Of a DNA stretch of 64,000 bases, positions 31,602-41,280 are shown in pieces. The stretch covers positions 1,488,001-1,552,000 of the forward strand of contig NZ_LR134477.1 in NCBI RefSeq assembly GCF_900637975.1. Reading direction: 5' to 3'. Both the position numbers and the translations under genes were made by a program. Below the pieces are notes generated by a model, which saw only the letters and a list, made by a program, of their open reading frames with translations, ran no database searches and was not told the DNA's origin. The first letter of the stretch is position 1. The number at the start of each line of letters is the position of its first letter. The DNA is from Actinomyces viscosus (GTDB lineage: Bacteria; Actinomycetota; Actinomycetes; Actinomycetales; Actinomycetaceae).

Positions 31602-34019
31602 ATGCCTTCGACGCCAGAGCCCGCTCCAGCACCGCGCGCCGAGCTGCCAGCAGCTCCCGACCACGGGCTGGGCGTCACTCTCAGCGGTGACGGCGCGGAC
31701 TTCGCGGTCCACGCCCCGCACGCCACGGCCATGGACCTGTGCCTGCTGACCATGAGCGCCGACGGCGCAGTGGCGGAGGAGACCCGGATCGGGATGCACG
31801 GCCCCTCGCGGGGCGTCTGGAGCGCCCACGTCCCGGGCGTCGGCGCCGGCCAGCGCTACGGCTACCGCGCCTACGGGCCCTGGAACCCGCACGAGGGGCT
31901 GCTCTACAACCCCCGCAAGCTGTTGCTGGACCCCTACGCCCGCGCCCTGGACGGCCAGGTGGACCTGGGGCCGGCCGTCTACGCGCACGAGGTCACCGAA
32001 GACCTGGTCCCCGCGGCCGAGCCGTGGCGGCCATCGCACCTGGACTCGGCCGGTCACAGCGTCGTCGGGGTCATCACCGGTGACACCTTCCCGGTGGTCC
32101 CGGGGCCGCACGTGCCCCGCGAGCGCACCATCATCTACGAGGCCCACGTCAAGGGCCTGACCTACAAGCTGCCGGGCGTTCCCGAGGAGCTGCGCGGCAC
32201 CTACGCGGGCCTGGCCCACTCGGTGACGGTCGAGCACCTCAAGGGCCTGGGGGTCACCACGATCGAGCTGCTGCCGATCCACGCCTCGGTGACCGAGCCC
32301 TTCCTGACCAAGCGGGACCTGACCAACTACTGGGGCTACTCCACGCTGAGCTACTTCGCCCCGGAGCCCTCCTACGCCACGGCCGCGGCGCGCGCCGCCG
32401 GTCCGCAGGCCGTCCTGGACGAGGTGCGCGGCATGGTCTCCATGCTCCACGAGGCCGGCCTGGAGGTCGTGCTCGACGTCGTCTACAACCACACCTGCGA
32501 GGGCGGGGTGGACGGTCCCTCCCTGAGCCTGCGCGGCCTGGACAACCTGGACTACTACCTGCACGCCCCCTACCTGCCGGCGCAGTACATGGACGTCACC
32601 GGTACGGGAAACACCGTGGACTTCCGGGCCACCGGTGCGATCCGGATGGTTCTGGACTCGCTGCGCTACTGGGTCACCGAGGTCGGCGTGGACGGCTTCC
32701 GCTTCGACCTGGCGACCACCCTAGGGCGCCATGCCGCGGAGTTCTCACCGCGCCACCCGCTGCTCACGGCGATCGCCACCGACCCGGTGCTCAGCACCGT
32801 CAAGCTCATCAGTGAGCCGTGGGACGTGGGCCCCGGCGGCTGGCGCACCGGCCAGTTCCCCGAGCCCTTCCAGGACTGGAACGACCACTTCCGCGACACC
32901 ACCCGCGCCTTCTGGCTGCACGACGCCTCGGAGATCTCCAAGGGGCGCCTGGGCTCGGACCTGCGCGACCTGGCCACGCGCCTGTCGGGCAGCGCGGACC
33001 TGTTCAGCCACGGGGAGTTCCCCGGGGGCCGCGGCCCTCTGGGCTCGGTCAACTTCGTGGCGGCGCACGACGGCTTCACGCTGCGTGACCTGGTGGTCTA
33101 CGACCACAAGCACAACCTGGCCAACAAGGAGGACAACCGCGACGGCACCTCCAACAACCGCTCCTGGAACCACGGTTTCGAGGGCGACGTCGTCGAGGGC
33201 ATCAACGGCGGACCGATCGAGGTGCTGCGTCGTCGCTCCATGCGCAACCTGCTGGCCACCATGCTGCTGAGCGCCGGGACCCCCATGCTGCTGGGCGGTG
33301 ACGAGATGGGCCGCACCCAGCAGGGCAACAACAACTGCTACTGCCAGGACTCGGTGCTCTCCTGGGTCGACTGGAACCTGGAGGTCTGGCAGCGCGACCT
33401 GGTCGCCACGACCCGCTTCCTCATCCACCTGCGCCAGACCCACCCGGTAGTGCGCCCCTCGCGCTTCGCGACCGGGCAGGTCCTGGAGGGCGACACGATC
33501 CCTGACCTGGCCTGGTACCGGGGTGACGCCGTGCCGATGGACGGGGAGTCCTGGCACGACCCGCACACCCGCGTGGTCCAGATGCTGCGCTCGGGCCGCC
33601 CCTGGAACGATGACGACATGCTCGTGGTCATCAACGGCGCCCTGGACCAGGTCGACGTCGTCCTGCCCGAGGGGCGGGGTACCGACTGGCACCTGGCCTG
33701 GGACTCGACCTGGGCGGTCCCTCAGCCCCATACGGCCCCCTTCTCTCAGGCGCGTCGCGTCAGCCGGAGCCCGCAGGACACGGAGGCCGACGTCATCGTC
33801 GAGACTGACGGCTCCGGGGAGGTGAAGGAGGTCAAGACGGTGGCCAGCGGCCCTACCGGACAGACCACTGAGAGTCTCACGGACTGCCACCAGGACCGCC
33901 CGGGAGACACGACGATGCTGGAGCCGCTGTCGCTGCGGGTCTACTTCTCCGGCGAGCTCCTGGAGACCCTCAAGGCGGGCGCCCAGGCGGAGCAGGACGA
34001 GAAGGTCGGCGCGCACTAG
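31602..34019 (+). CDS. glgX: Glycogen debranching enzyme GlgX
   Basis: An 805-residue GH13_11 isoamylase-type enzyme that hydrolyses alpha-1,6 branches of glycogen after phosphorylase trimming. An N-terminal CBM48-like domain (GVTLSGDGADFAVHAPHATA) precedes the barrel: VVYNHT (about 292), nucleophile Asp in GFRFDLATTLGRH (about 364), acid Glu in LISEPWDVGPGGW (about 404), and Asp in AAHDGFTLRD (about 487), with the GlgX-typical NNNCYCQDS. Length is about 100 residues above E. coli GlgX because of extra C-terminal sequence. ATG 31602 is preferred to a GTG 36 bases upstream. It works with glgP at 47225. Confidence 0.95.
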   Translation: MPSTPEPAPAPRAELPAAPDHGLGVTLSGDGADFAVHAPHATAMDLCLLTMSADGAVAEETRIGMHGPSRGVWSAHVPGVGAGQRYGYRAYGPWNPHEGLLYNPRKLLLDPYARALDGQVDLGPAVYAHEVTEDLVPAAEPWRPSHLDSAGHSVVGVITGDTFPVVPGPHVPRERTIIYEAHVKGLTYKLPGVPEELRGTYAGLAHSVTVEHLKGLGVTTIELLPIHASVTEPFLTKRDLTNYWGYSTLSYFAPEPSYATAAARAAGPQAVLDEVRGMVSMLHEAGLEVVLDVVYNHTCEGGVDGPSLSLRGLDNLDYYLHAPYLPAQYMDVTGTGNTVDFRATGAIRMVLDSLRYWVTEVGVDGFRFDLATTLGRHAAEFSPRHPLLTAIATDPVLSTVKLISEPWDVGPGGWRTGQFPEPFQDWNDHFRDTTRAFWLHDASEISKGRLGSDLRDLATRLSGSADLFSHGEFPGGRGPLGSVNFVAAHDGFTLRDLVVYDHKHNLANKEDNRDGTSNNRSWNHGFEGDVVEGINGGPIEVLRRRSMRNLLATMLLSAGTPMLLGGDEMGRTQQGNNNCYCQDSVLSWVDWNLEVWQRDLVATTRFLIHLRQTHPVVRPSRFATGQVLEGDTIPDLAWYRGDAVPMDGESWHDPHTRVVQMLRSGRPWNDDDMLVVINGALDQVDVVLPEGRGTDWHLAWDSTWAVPQPHTAPFSQARRVSRSPQDTEADVIVETDGSGEVKEVKTVASGPTGQTTESLTDCHQDRPGDTTMLEPLSLRVYFSGELLETLKAGAQAEQDEKVGAH

Positions 34020-34049
34020 CTCGCCGCGCAGGTCGTAGGCTGGTGACCG

Positions 34050-35777
34050 ATGCCGGCTCTTCCCCCTCTTGCTGAACGTGCCTGGGACCGTCTGCGTCCG
34101 GACCCGACCGGACTGGTCCTGGGCTCGGTGTTCTTCGTCCTGGCGCTGACGCCCTCCCTCATCCCTCGTGACATCCTCTTCCAGGGGGTGGCCTGCGGGC
34201 TGTGCGCGGCGACCGGCTACCTGGTGGGGGTGTGGCTGTCGTGGAACTGGCGCACCTGGGTGAGCACGGTGGTGCGGGTCCTGTGGGAGGCCAGTGGTCG
34301 GAGCCTGCCGTCCTGGGTACCCCGGTGGAGACGGCGGGCGGAGATCGCGCTGACCGTCATCGTCGTCGTGGTCCTCAACGCGATCCTGCTGCGGGCGGTC
34401 CACTGGCAGCAGGAGGTCGCCGCCCTGACCGACTACCGCGCCTACACGCCGACCCAGTACCTGCTGGTCTTCCCGGTGGGCTTCGGCATCTGGATGGCCC
34501 TGGTAATGGTGGGACGTGGCTTCCTGCGCCTGGAGACCTGGCTGCGCCGGCACCTGCCGCAGCGCCTGCCTCTTCCGGTGCGGTCGGTGTCCTCCTGGAT
34601 CATCGTGCTGGTACTGGTGTTCGCGCTGGTCAACCAGGCGATCCCGGGCATCATCATCCGGGGCGCGGAGTCGGCCTTCTCCGTGCGCAACAGCGCCGAC
34701 CCGCCCTCGACGCCGAGGCCGACGGCGGCGGAGCGCTCAGGCTCTCCGGACTCGCTGGTGTCCTGGGAGTCCCTGGGGGCCTATGGCAAGCGCTTCGTGG
34801 GCCGGGGCCTGAGCGCCCAGGGGCTTGAGGAGGTGACCTCCCGACCCGCCAGTGAGCCGATCCGCGTCTACGCCGGGCTGGAGAGCGCCAGCAGTGACGA
34901 GGCCCGCGCCGCGCTGGTCGTCGAGGAGCTCAAGCGCACCGGGGCGGCCTCCCGCTCGGCGATCATGATCGCTCCGACGACGGGGACCGGCTGGGTGGAC
35001 CCGGTGGCAGCCCTGTCCCTGGAGGTGCTCTACGACGGCGACACGGCGATCGCCGCCGCCCAGTACTCCTACCTGCCCTCCGGCGTGCAGTTCATCGCGG
35101 ACACCGACAAGGCCCGGGCGTCGGGCAAGGCGCTGGTGACGGCCATCGTGGCCTGGTGGAAGACGCTCCCCGAGGGCGACCGGCCCCGGCTCCTGCTGTA
35201 CGGGGAGTCGATGGGGGTCCTGGCGGGCGAGGCGGCCTTCGACGACCTGGCAGGAGTCCTGGACTCGGTCGACGGCGTCCTGTGGGTGGGGCCTCCCAAC
35301 TCCTCTCGGCTGTGGCGGGACCTGGTGACACGGCGCGACCCGGGGACCCGGGAGGTGGATCCCACCTACTCGGCCGGGTTGACGGTTCGCTTCGCCCAGG
35401 ATGAGACGGATATGGAGTCCTTCGCAGGGGACACGACCTGGGGAGACCAGCGCATCCTCTACATCCAGCACGCGAGCGACCCGGTGGTGTGGTGGTCGCC
35501 CAGGCTCATCCGTGAGAACCCGGACTGGCTGCGGGAGCGTCCGGGGATCGACCGGTCCCCGGCGATGCACTGGATGCCCTACATCACCTTCTTCCAGGTC
35601 AGTGCGGACCTGCCGCGTGCGATGAACGTGCCCGCGGGTCACGGGCACCGCTACGGCGCCGAGATCCTGGACGGGCTGGCCCTGGTCGGCCACAACAGCT
35701 CCTTCACGCCTGAGCGCGTGGCCCAGGCCCGCCAGGAGCTGGAACGGGCCCTGGCCACCCAGCCCGCCGACGACTGA
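34050..35777 (+). CDS. Membrane alpha/beta-hydrolase (Abhydrolase_9 family)
   Basis: A 575-residue protein with about four to five membrane helices in the N-terminal 230 residues (including FFVLALTPSLIPRDILFQGV) and a C-terminal alpha/beta-hydrolase domain. The conserved SAIMIAPTTGTGWVDP, the nucleophile elbow LLYGESMGVLAG (Ser, about 393), and HASDPVVWWSP plus the C-terminal GHGHRYG His fit the Abhydrolase_9 family seen in actinobacteria. The active site should face outside or the membrane surface; substrate unknown. The gene starts 30 bases after glgX and 65 bases before trpS; I see no reason to tie it to glycogen metabolism. Confidence 0.85.
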   Translation: MPALPPLAERAWDRLRPDPTGLVLGSVFFVLALTPSLIPRDILFQGVACGLCAATGYLVGVWLSWNWRTWVSTVVRVLWEASGRSLPSWVPRWRRRAEIALTVIVVVVLNAILLRAVHWQQEVAALTDYRAYTPTQYLLVFPVGFGIWMALVMVGRGFLRLETWLRRHLPQRLPLPVRSVSSWIIVLVLVFALVNQAIPGIIIRGAESAFSVRNSADPPSTPRPTAAERSGSPDSLVSWESLGAYGKRFVGRGLSAQGLEEVTSRPASEPIRVYAGLESASSDEARAALVVEELKRTGAASRSAIMIAPTTGTGWVDPVAALSLEVLYDGDTAIAAAQYSYLPSGVQFIADTDKARASGKALVTAIVAWWKTLPEGDRPRLLLYGESMGVLAGEAAFDDLAGVLDSVDGVLWVGPPNSSRLWRDLVTRRDPGTREVDPTYSAGLTVRFAQDETDMESFAGDTTWGDQRILYIQHASDPVVWWSPRLIRENPDWLRERPGIDRSPAMHWMPYITFFQVSADLPRAMNVPAGHGHRYGAEILDGLALVGHNSSFTPERVAQARQELERALATQPADD

Positions 35778-35842
35778 GGGGCGGACCCCTGTCGGTGTCG
35801 CCCCCGGCCCGCGGCGTCCCCACCACCCCCTAGGATGAGGCC

Positions 35843-36955
35843 ATGACTCAGACCCCTACCGCGGCCGAGGAGGCCCTGGCCAACGCCACCAATGACGCCT
35901 CCCTGGCCCGATCGATCGCCCGCTCCGCCGAGATCGAGGCCGATATCGCCGTCAACCCCGGCCGCTACCGGATGTTCACCGGGGTGCGCCCCACCGGGAA
36001 CATGCACCTGGGCCACTACTTCGGCACCATGCACTCCTGGAAGACGATCCAGGACGCGGGCGTGGACACCTGGATCCTCGTGGCCGACTACCAGGTCATC
36101 ACCGACCGCGACGGCGTCGGTCCCATCCGCGAGCGCGTCCTGTCCCTGGTCACCGACGCCCTGGCCGTGGGCGTGGACCCGCAGCGCTCGACGATCTTCG
36201 CCCACTCCGCGGTCCCGGCCCAGAACCAGCTGATGCTGCCCTTCCTGTCCCTGGTCACCGAGTCCGAGCTCCACCGCAACCCCACGGTCAAGTCCGAGCT
36301 GGAAGCCACCGACGGGCGCGCCATGACCGGCCTGCTGCTCACCTACCCGGTCCACCAGGCCACCGACATCCTCTTCTGCCAGGCCAACCTCGTGCCCGTC
36401 GGCAAGGACCAGCTCCCCCATCTGGAGCAGGCCCGCCTCATCGCCCAGCGCTTCGACAAGCGCTACGGGCGGGCCGTCAAGGACCACCCGGTCTTCCGCC
36501 GCCCCGAGGCCCTGCTCAGCCAGGCCCCGATGCTGCTGGGCCTGGACGGGGAGAAGATGAGCAAGTCGCGACGCAACACGATCGAGCTGCGCATGAGCGC
36601 CGATGAGACCGCCAAGGCCATCAAGAAGGCCAAGACGGACTCCGACCGCGCCATCACCTACGACCCGGCCGGACGCCCCGAGGTGGCCAACCTGCTGATG
36701 CTGGCCTCCCTGTGCGGTGCGGGCGCGCCCGAGGAGATCGCCGAGCGCATCGGCGACGGCGGCGCGGGCACCCTCAAGAAGGTCACCACCGAGGCCGTCA
36801 ACGAGTTCTTCGCCCCCATCCGCGCCCGCCGCGCCGAGCTGGCCGCCAACGAGGACTACCTCCTGGAGGTCCTGGGCCAGGGCAATGCCCGGGCGAACGA
36901 GGTCGCCGCCAAGACCCTCGACGAGGTCCGCACCGCCATGCACATGAACTACTGA
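35843..36955 (+). CDS. trpS: Tryptophanyl-tRNA synthetase
   Basis: A 370-residue class I synthetase that charges tRNA-Trp. The HIGH-like motif is TGNMHLGHYFG (about 52-62) and KMSKS is GEKMSKSRRNTI (about 235-246). VADYQVITDRDG and the ATDILFCQANLVPVGKDQLPHL-type central region (here split as DILFCQANL and PVGKDQLPHLE) are characteristic. The N-terminal extension of about 35 residues is longer than in many bacteria. ATG 35843 is supported by the TrpRS alignment and upstream spacing. A terminator 50 bases after the stop separates it from glgE. Confidence 0.95.
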   Translation: MTQTPTAAEEALANATNDASLARSIARSAEIEADIAVNPGRYRMFTGVRPTGNMHLGHYFGTMHSWKTIQDAGVDTWILVADYQVITDRDGVGPIRERVLSLVTDALAVGVDPQRSTIFAHSAVPAQNQLMLPFLSLVTESELHRNPTVKSELEATDGRAMTGLLLTYPVHQATDILFCQANLVPVGKDQLPHLEQARLIAQRFDKRYGRAVKDHPVFRRPEALLSQAPMLLGLDGEKMSKSRRNTIELRMSADETAKAIKKAKTDSDRAITYDPAGRPEVANLLMLASLCGAGAPEEIAERIGDGGAGTLKKVTTEAVNEFFAPIRARRAELAANEDYLLEVLGQGNARANEVAAKTLDEVRTAMHMNY

Positions 36956-37005
36956 GAGCCGGTGAGCGTCAGGAGGCGTCCCCGGGCCCTCCGGCTCACT
37001 GGCCC

Positions 37006-37044
37006 CGATCGGCCCGGTTCGCGACGCGCGTACCGGGCCGATCG
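37006..37044 (+). terminator. Terminator between trpS and glgE
   Basis: A perfect 13-bp stem (37006-37018 with 37032-37044) and a 13-base, CG-rich loop. It lies inside the in-frame 5' extension of glgE, which argues that glgE translation begins downstream, at 37100. Confidence 0.8.
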
Positions 37045-37099
37045 GCGTCGTGCGGTCGGACATGTGACTCAGGTCGTTTCTCACCGTAGTCTTGCCCTT

Positions 37100-39265
37100 G
37101 TGACTCCTAACACGACGCCCAAGGCCGGCAAGAAGCAGTCCCCCCGTTCCTCCAAGTCCGCTGCCGCTCCGACCGACGCGCCCGCCACGGCGCCCGATGC
37201 AGCGTCGACGCCATCCGCAGCGGCTCAGCCGGCCAGGGCGAGCGGGCCCCAGCCGGCCCAGCACTCGCTGATCGGCCGGATCCCGGTCACCGAGGTCTTC
37301 CCCGTCGTCGAGGACGGGCGCTGGCCGGCCAAGGCCGTCGTCGGGGAGGTCATCCCGATCCGCGCCACCGTCTTCCGCGAGGGGCACGACCGCTACGGAG
37401 CCACCGCGGTCCTGGTTCGCCCCGACGGCAGCGACGGCCCGAGCGCCCGCATGCACGACATCGCCCCGGGCCTGGACCGCTACGAGGCCTCGCTGGCCCC
37501 CGACGCCCCCGGCGACTGGCGCTTCCGCGTCGAGGGCTGGTCGGACCCGTACGCCACCTGGAGCCACGACGCCGGCATCAAGGTGCCGGCCGGTATCGAC
37601 GTCGAGCTCATGCTGGAGGAGGGCGCCCGGGTCCTGGACCGGGCACTGGCCGTCGAGGGCCGTGACGAGGAGGGCACCAAGGCCCTCAACGACGCCGTGT
37701 GGATCATGCGCGACCCCTCCAACCCCGTGAGCGACCGCCTGGCCGCCGGCCTGGCCGACTCGGTCAAGGCGGCCCTGGAGCGCCTGCCGCTGCGCGACCA
37801 CGTCTCCCCCACCGCCGAGTACCCCCTCCAGGTGGACCGCGAGCGCGCCCTGACCGGCGCCTGGTACGAGATCTTCCCGCGCTCGCTGGGCTCGGGGGTC
37901 GGCGAGGACGGCACCTGGCACTCGGGCACGCTGCGCACCGCCGCCGAGCGCCTGGACCGCATCGCCGCCATGGGCTTCGACGTCCTCTACCTCACGCCGA
38001 TCTCGCCGATCGGCACCACCAACCGCAAGGGCCGCAACAACACCCTGACGGCCCGGCCCGGGGACCCCGGCTCCCCCTACGGCATCGGCTCGCCCGACGG
38101 CGGCCACGACGCCATCCACCCCGACCTGGGCACCTTCGAGGACTTCGACGCCCTGGTGGCCCGGGCCGGCGAGCTCGGCATGGAGGTGGCCCTGGACCTG
38201 GCGCTCCAGTGCTCCCCGGACCACCCGTGGGTGGCCGAGCACCCGGAGTGGTTCACGGTCCTGGCCGACGGCTCCATCGCCTACGCGGAGAACCCGCCCA
38301 AGAAGTACCAGGACATCTACCCGCTCAACTTCGACAACGACCCCGAGGGCATCTACCAGGCCATCCTGGAGGTCGTGCGCACCTGGATCGCGCACGGGGT
38401 GACGATCTTCCGCGTGGACAACCCCCACACCAAGCCCCTGGCCTTCTGGCAGCGGCTCATCGCCGAGATCCACGCCGAGTCCCCGGACGTGCTGTTCCTG
38501 GCCGAGGCCTTCACCCGCCCGGCCATGATGCGGACCCTGGGCATGATCGGCTTCCACCAGTCCTACACCTACTTCGCCTGGCGCAACACCAAGGAGGAGC
38601 TCATCGAGTACACGATGGAGCTCAGCAAGGAGACCGCCCACCTGCTGCGCCCGGCCTTCTGGCCCACCACGCACGACATCCTCACGCCCTTCATGACCAA
38701 CGGGAAGGTGCCGGCCTTCAAGCTGCGCGCCGTGCTGGCGGCCACGCTCAGCCCGACCTGGGGCATCTACTCCGGCTACGAGCTGGCCGAGTCCACGCCG
38801 AGACCGGGCTACGAGGAGCAGATCGACAACGAGAAGTACGAGTACAAGCCGCGTGACTTCGCCGCGGCGCGCCGCAACGGCATCGAGGACCTGCTCACGC
38901 GCCTCAACGCCGCCCGGGCCTCCCACCCGGCGCTGCGCCAGCTGCGGGACGTCTACTTCCACCCCACCAGCGATGACCAGATCATCGCCTACTCCAAGCG
39001 GGTGGACGCCTTCCACAGCCCCACGGGCAGGGATGACGTCGTCCTGACGGTGGTCAACCTCGACCCGCACGGGGCCCGGGCCGGCGAGGTCTACCTCGAC
39101 CTGGAGGCCCTGGGCCTGCCGGGCTGGGTGGACGCCTCGCGCCCGGTGGTCAAGGTGACCGATGAGCTCACCGGGGACTCCTATGACTGGTCGGGTCAGA
39201 ACTATGTGCGCCTCGACCCCTTCGCCGGGCAGGTCGCCCACGTCTTCTCCGTGGAGCCGCTGTGA
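37100..39265 (+). CDS. glgE: Alpha-1,4-glucan:maltose-1-phosphate maltosyltransferase GlgE
   Basis: A 721-residue GH13_3 enzyme that adds maltosyl units from maltose-1-phosphate to alpha-glucan chains. An Ala/Pro/Lys-rich N-terminus of about 55 residues is followed by the family domains: RIPVTEVFPVVEDGRWPAK, WYEIFPRS (about 255), LYLTPISPIG, nucleophile Asp in RVDNPHTKPLAFW (about 437), acid Glu in LFLAEAFTRP (about 467), and Asp in TTHDILTPF. GTG 37100 is chosen because a terminator precedes it; an in-frame GTG at 36962 is rejected. There is no clear Shine-Dalgarno, so the transcript may be leaderless. Its stop overlaps treS by four bases. Confidence 0.95.
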   Translation: MTPNTTPKAGKKQSPRSSKSAAAPTDAPATAPDAASTPSAAAQPARASGPQPAQHSLIGRIPVTEVFPVVEDGRWPAKAVVGEVIPIRATVFREGHDRYGATAVLVRPDGSDGPSARMHDIAPGLDRYEASLAPDAPGDWRFRVEGWSDPYATWSHDAGIKVPAGIDVELMLEEGARVLDRALAVEGRDEEGTKALNDAVWIMRDPSNPVSDRLAAGLADSVKAALERLPLRDHVSPTAEYPLQVDRERALTGAWYEIFPRSLGSGVGEDGTWHSGTLRTAAERLDRIAAMGFDVLYLTPISPIGTTNRKGRNNTLTARPGDPGSPYGIGSPDGGHDAIHPDLGTFEDFDALVARAGELGMEVALDLALQCSPDHPWVAEHPEWFTVLADGSIAYAENPPKKYQDIYPLNFDNDPEGIYQAILEVVRTWIAHGVTIFRVDNPHTKPLAFWQRLIAEIHAESPDVLFLAEAFTRPAMMRTLGMIGFHQSYTYFAWRNTKEELIEYTMELSKETAHLLRPAFWPTTHDILTPFMTNGKVPAFKLRAVLAATLSPTWGIYSGYELAESTPRPGYEEQIDNEKYEYKPRDFAAARRNGIEDLLTRLNAARASHPALRQLRDVYFHPTSDDQIIAYSKRVDAFHSPTGRDDVVLTVVNLDPHGARAGEVYLDLEALGLPGWVDASRPVVKVTDELTGDSYDWSGQNYVRLDPFAGQVAHVFSVEPL

Positions 39266-41280
39266 GTACGGACCCGATGGGCGCGACCCCGATGCCGCTC
39301 GGTGGCGAGGTTCCGGGTGTCCCGCCGCTGCAGCCCGGTCAGCCCGCCCAGTTCGCCCAGATGGGCCAGCCCGGTGCGGCACCCATGTCGGTACCCGTGC
39401 CGCCCCCCATGACGGCGATCCCCACCCCCAGTGGCGGGATCCCCATGCCGATGACGGTGGCACCGCCCATCCCCGGGGTGCCGGTCCTGCCCGCCCAGGC
39501 CCGCCCCGGCATCAGCGCGGACCCCGAATGGTTCCGCACGGCCGTCTTCTACGAGGCGCTGCTGCGCTCCTTCGCCGACTCCGACGGCGACGGGATCGGT
39601 GACCTGCGCGGGCTCATCTCCCGCCTGGACTACCTGGCGTGGCTGGGCGTGGACTGCGTGTGGATCCCGCCCTTCTACCCCTCGCCCATCCGCGACGGCG
39701 GCTACGACATCTCCGACTACACGGCCATCGACCCGCGCTACGGGACGATGGAGGACTTCCGCGAGCTGGTCCACCAGGCCCACCAGCGCGGGATCCGCAT
39801 CGTCATCGACATGGTCGTCAACCACACCTCCGACGCCCATCCCTGGTTCCAGGCCTCCCGCTCGGACCCCGAGGGCCCCTACGGGGACTTCTACGTGTGG
39901 GCCGACGACGACTCCGCCTACGACGACGCCCGCATCATCTTCGTGGACACCGAGGAGTCGAACTGGGCCTACGACGTCGAGCGCGGCCAGTTCTACTGGC
40001 ACCGGTTCTTCTCCCACCAGCCCGACCTCAACTACCGCAACCCGGCGGTCATCGAGGCGATCCACGACGTCATCCGCTTCTGGGCGCGCACCGGTGTGGA
40101 CGGCTTCCGCCTCGACGCCATCCCCTACCTGACCGAGTCCGAGGGCACCAGCTGCGAGAACCTGCCCGGCACCCACGAGATCATCGCGGGCATCCGCGAG
40201 ATGCTCGACCGGGAGTTCCCCGGGACGATCACGATCGCCGAGGCCAACCAGTGGCCCGACGACGTCGTGGAGTACTTCGGTACCGAGGAGGCGCCGGAGT
40301 GCACGATGTGCTTCCACTTCCCGGTCATGCCGCGCATCTTCTACGCGCTGCGCCAGGGCTCGGCCGAGGCCATCCGCTGGGTGCTGGAGAAGACCCCCGA
40401 CATCCCCGCCCACGGGCAGTGGGGTACCTTCCTGCGCAACCACGACGAGCTGACCCTGGAGATGGTCACCGACGCCGAGCGCGACCAGATGTACGCCTGG
40501 TACGCCCCCGAGGAGCGCATGCGCGCCAACATCGGGATCCGGCGCCGTCTGGCCCCGCTCCTGGACGCCTCCCGGGCCGAGGTCGAGCTCGCCTACGCCC
40601 TGCTCCTGTCGCTGCCGGGCAGCCCCTGCCTCTACTACGGCGACGAGATCGGCATGGGCGAGAACATCTGGCTGGAGGACCGCGACGCGGTGCGCACCCC
40701 CATGCAGTGGGACGACTCCCCCAACATGGGCTTCTCCACCGTCGTCGACCCCGGCGCACTGACCCTGCCGCTCATCCAGGCGCCGGGCTACGCGCACCTG
40801 ACGGTGGCCACCGAGATGGGCCGCCCCGACTCGCTGCTGCACTTCACCCGGCGGATCCTGCACCTGCGCCGCTCCCACCCCGTACTGGGACGCGGTGGCT
40901 TCCGCCTGCGCCCCACCAGTGACGACGCCGTGCTGGCGCACACGCGCTGCGACGAGCCCTCGGTGGAGGGCGCCGAGAGCCTGCTGTGCGTCGCCAACCT
41001 CTCGGCCACGCCCCGCTCGGTGACGATCGAGGTGCCCGAGCTGGCCGGGAGACGCACCACCGACCTGTTCGGGGGCTGCGCCTTCCCGTCGGTCGACGAG
41101 GACGGACGACTGACCCTGACACTGGGCGCACGCGGCTACTACTGGCTGTCCGTCGAGCGGGACGAGCCCGCCGCGCAGCCGGGCGAGGGCCGCCAGGGTC
41201 CCGGGGAACCGCACGCCACGGAGCCCCCGACCGATGCCGCCCGTGGAGACCACGACACCCACCCGAGCGAGGATGCCTGA
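39262..41280 (+). CDS. treS: Trehalose synthase / maltose alpha-D-glucosyltransferase TreS
   Basis: A 672-residue GH13_16 enzyme that interconverts trehalose and maltose and so feeds the maltokinase-GlgE route. Catalytic-domain landmarks: MVVNHTSDAHPWF (about 185), nucleophile Asp in GFRLDAIPYL (about 280), acid Glu in IAEANQWPD (about 323), and Asp in RNHDELTLEM (about 392). Unusually, about 80 residues of Pro/Met/Gly-rich sequence precede the domain (PMPLGGEVPGVPPLQPGQP and onward). GTG 39262 overlaps the glgE stop (GTGA). The kinase is a separate gene, not fused as in some actinobacteria. The stop shares one base with mak. Confidence 0.95.
   Translation: MSTDPMGATPMPLGGEVPGVPPLQPGQPAQFAQMGQPGAAPMSVPVPPPMTAIPTPSGGIPMPMTVAPPIPGVPVLPAQARPGISADPEWFRTAVFYEALLRSFADSDGDGIGDLRGLISRLDYLAWLGVDCVWIPPFYPSPIRDGGYDISDYTAIDPRYGTMEDFRELVHQAHQRGIRIVIDMVVNHTSDAHPWFQASRSDPEGPYGDFYVWADDDSAYDDARIIFVDTEESNWAYDVERGQFYWHRFFSHQPDLNYRNPAVIEAIHDVIRFWARTGVDGFRLDAIPYLTESEGTSCENLPGTHEIIAGIREMLDREFPGTITIAEANQWPDDVVEYFGTEEAPECTMCFHFPVMPRIFYALRQGSAEAIRWVLEKTPDIPAHGQWGTFLRNHDELTLEMVTDAERDQMYAWYAPEERMRANIGIRRRLAPLLDASRAEVELAYALLLSLPGSPCLYYGDEIGMGENIWLEDRDAVRTPMQWDDSPNMGFSTVVDPGALTLPLIQAPGYAHLTVATEMGRPDSLLHFTRRILHLRRSHPVLGRGGFRLRPTSDDAVLAHTRCDEPSVEGAESLLCVANLSATPRSVTIEVPELAGRRTTDLFGGCAFPSVDEDGRLTLTLGARGYYWLSVERDEPAAQPGEGRQGPGEPHATEPPTDAARGDHDTHPSEDA

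Noticed and set aside
35651..39463. A 1270-codon open frame on the minus strand across trpS and glgE
   Set aside because: It is the antisense shadow of well-supported genes; GC-rich third positions keep the frame open. The translation is Gly/Val/Asp repetitive with no domain.
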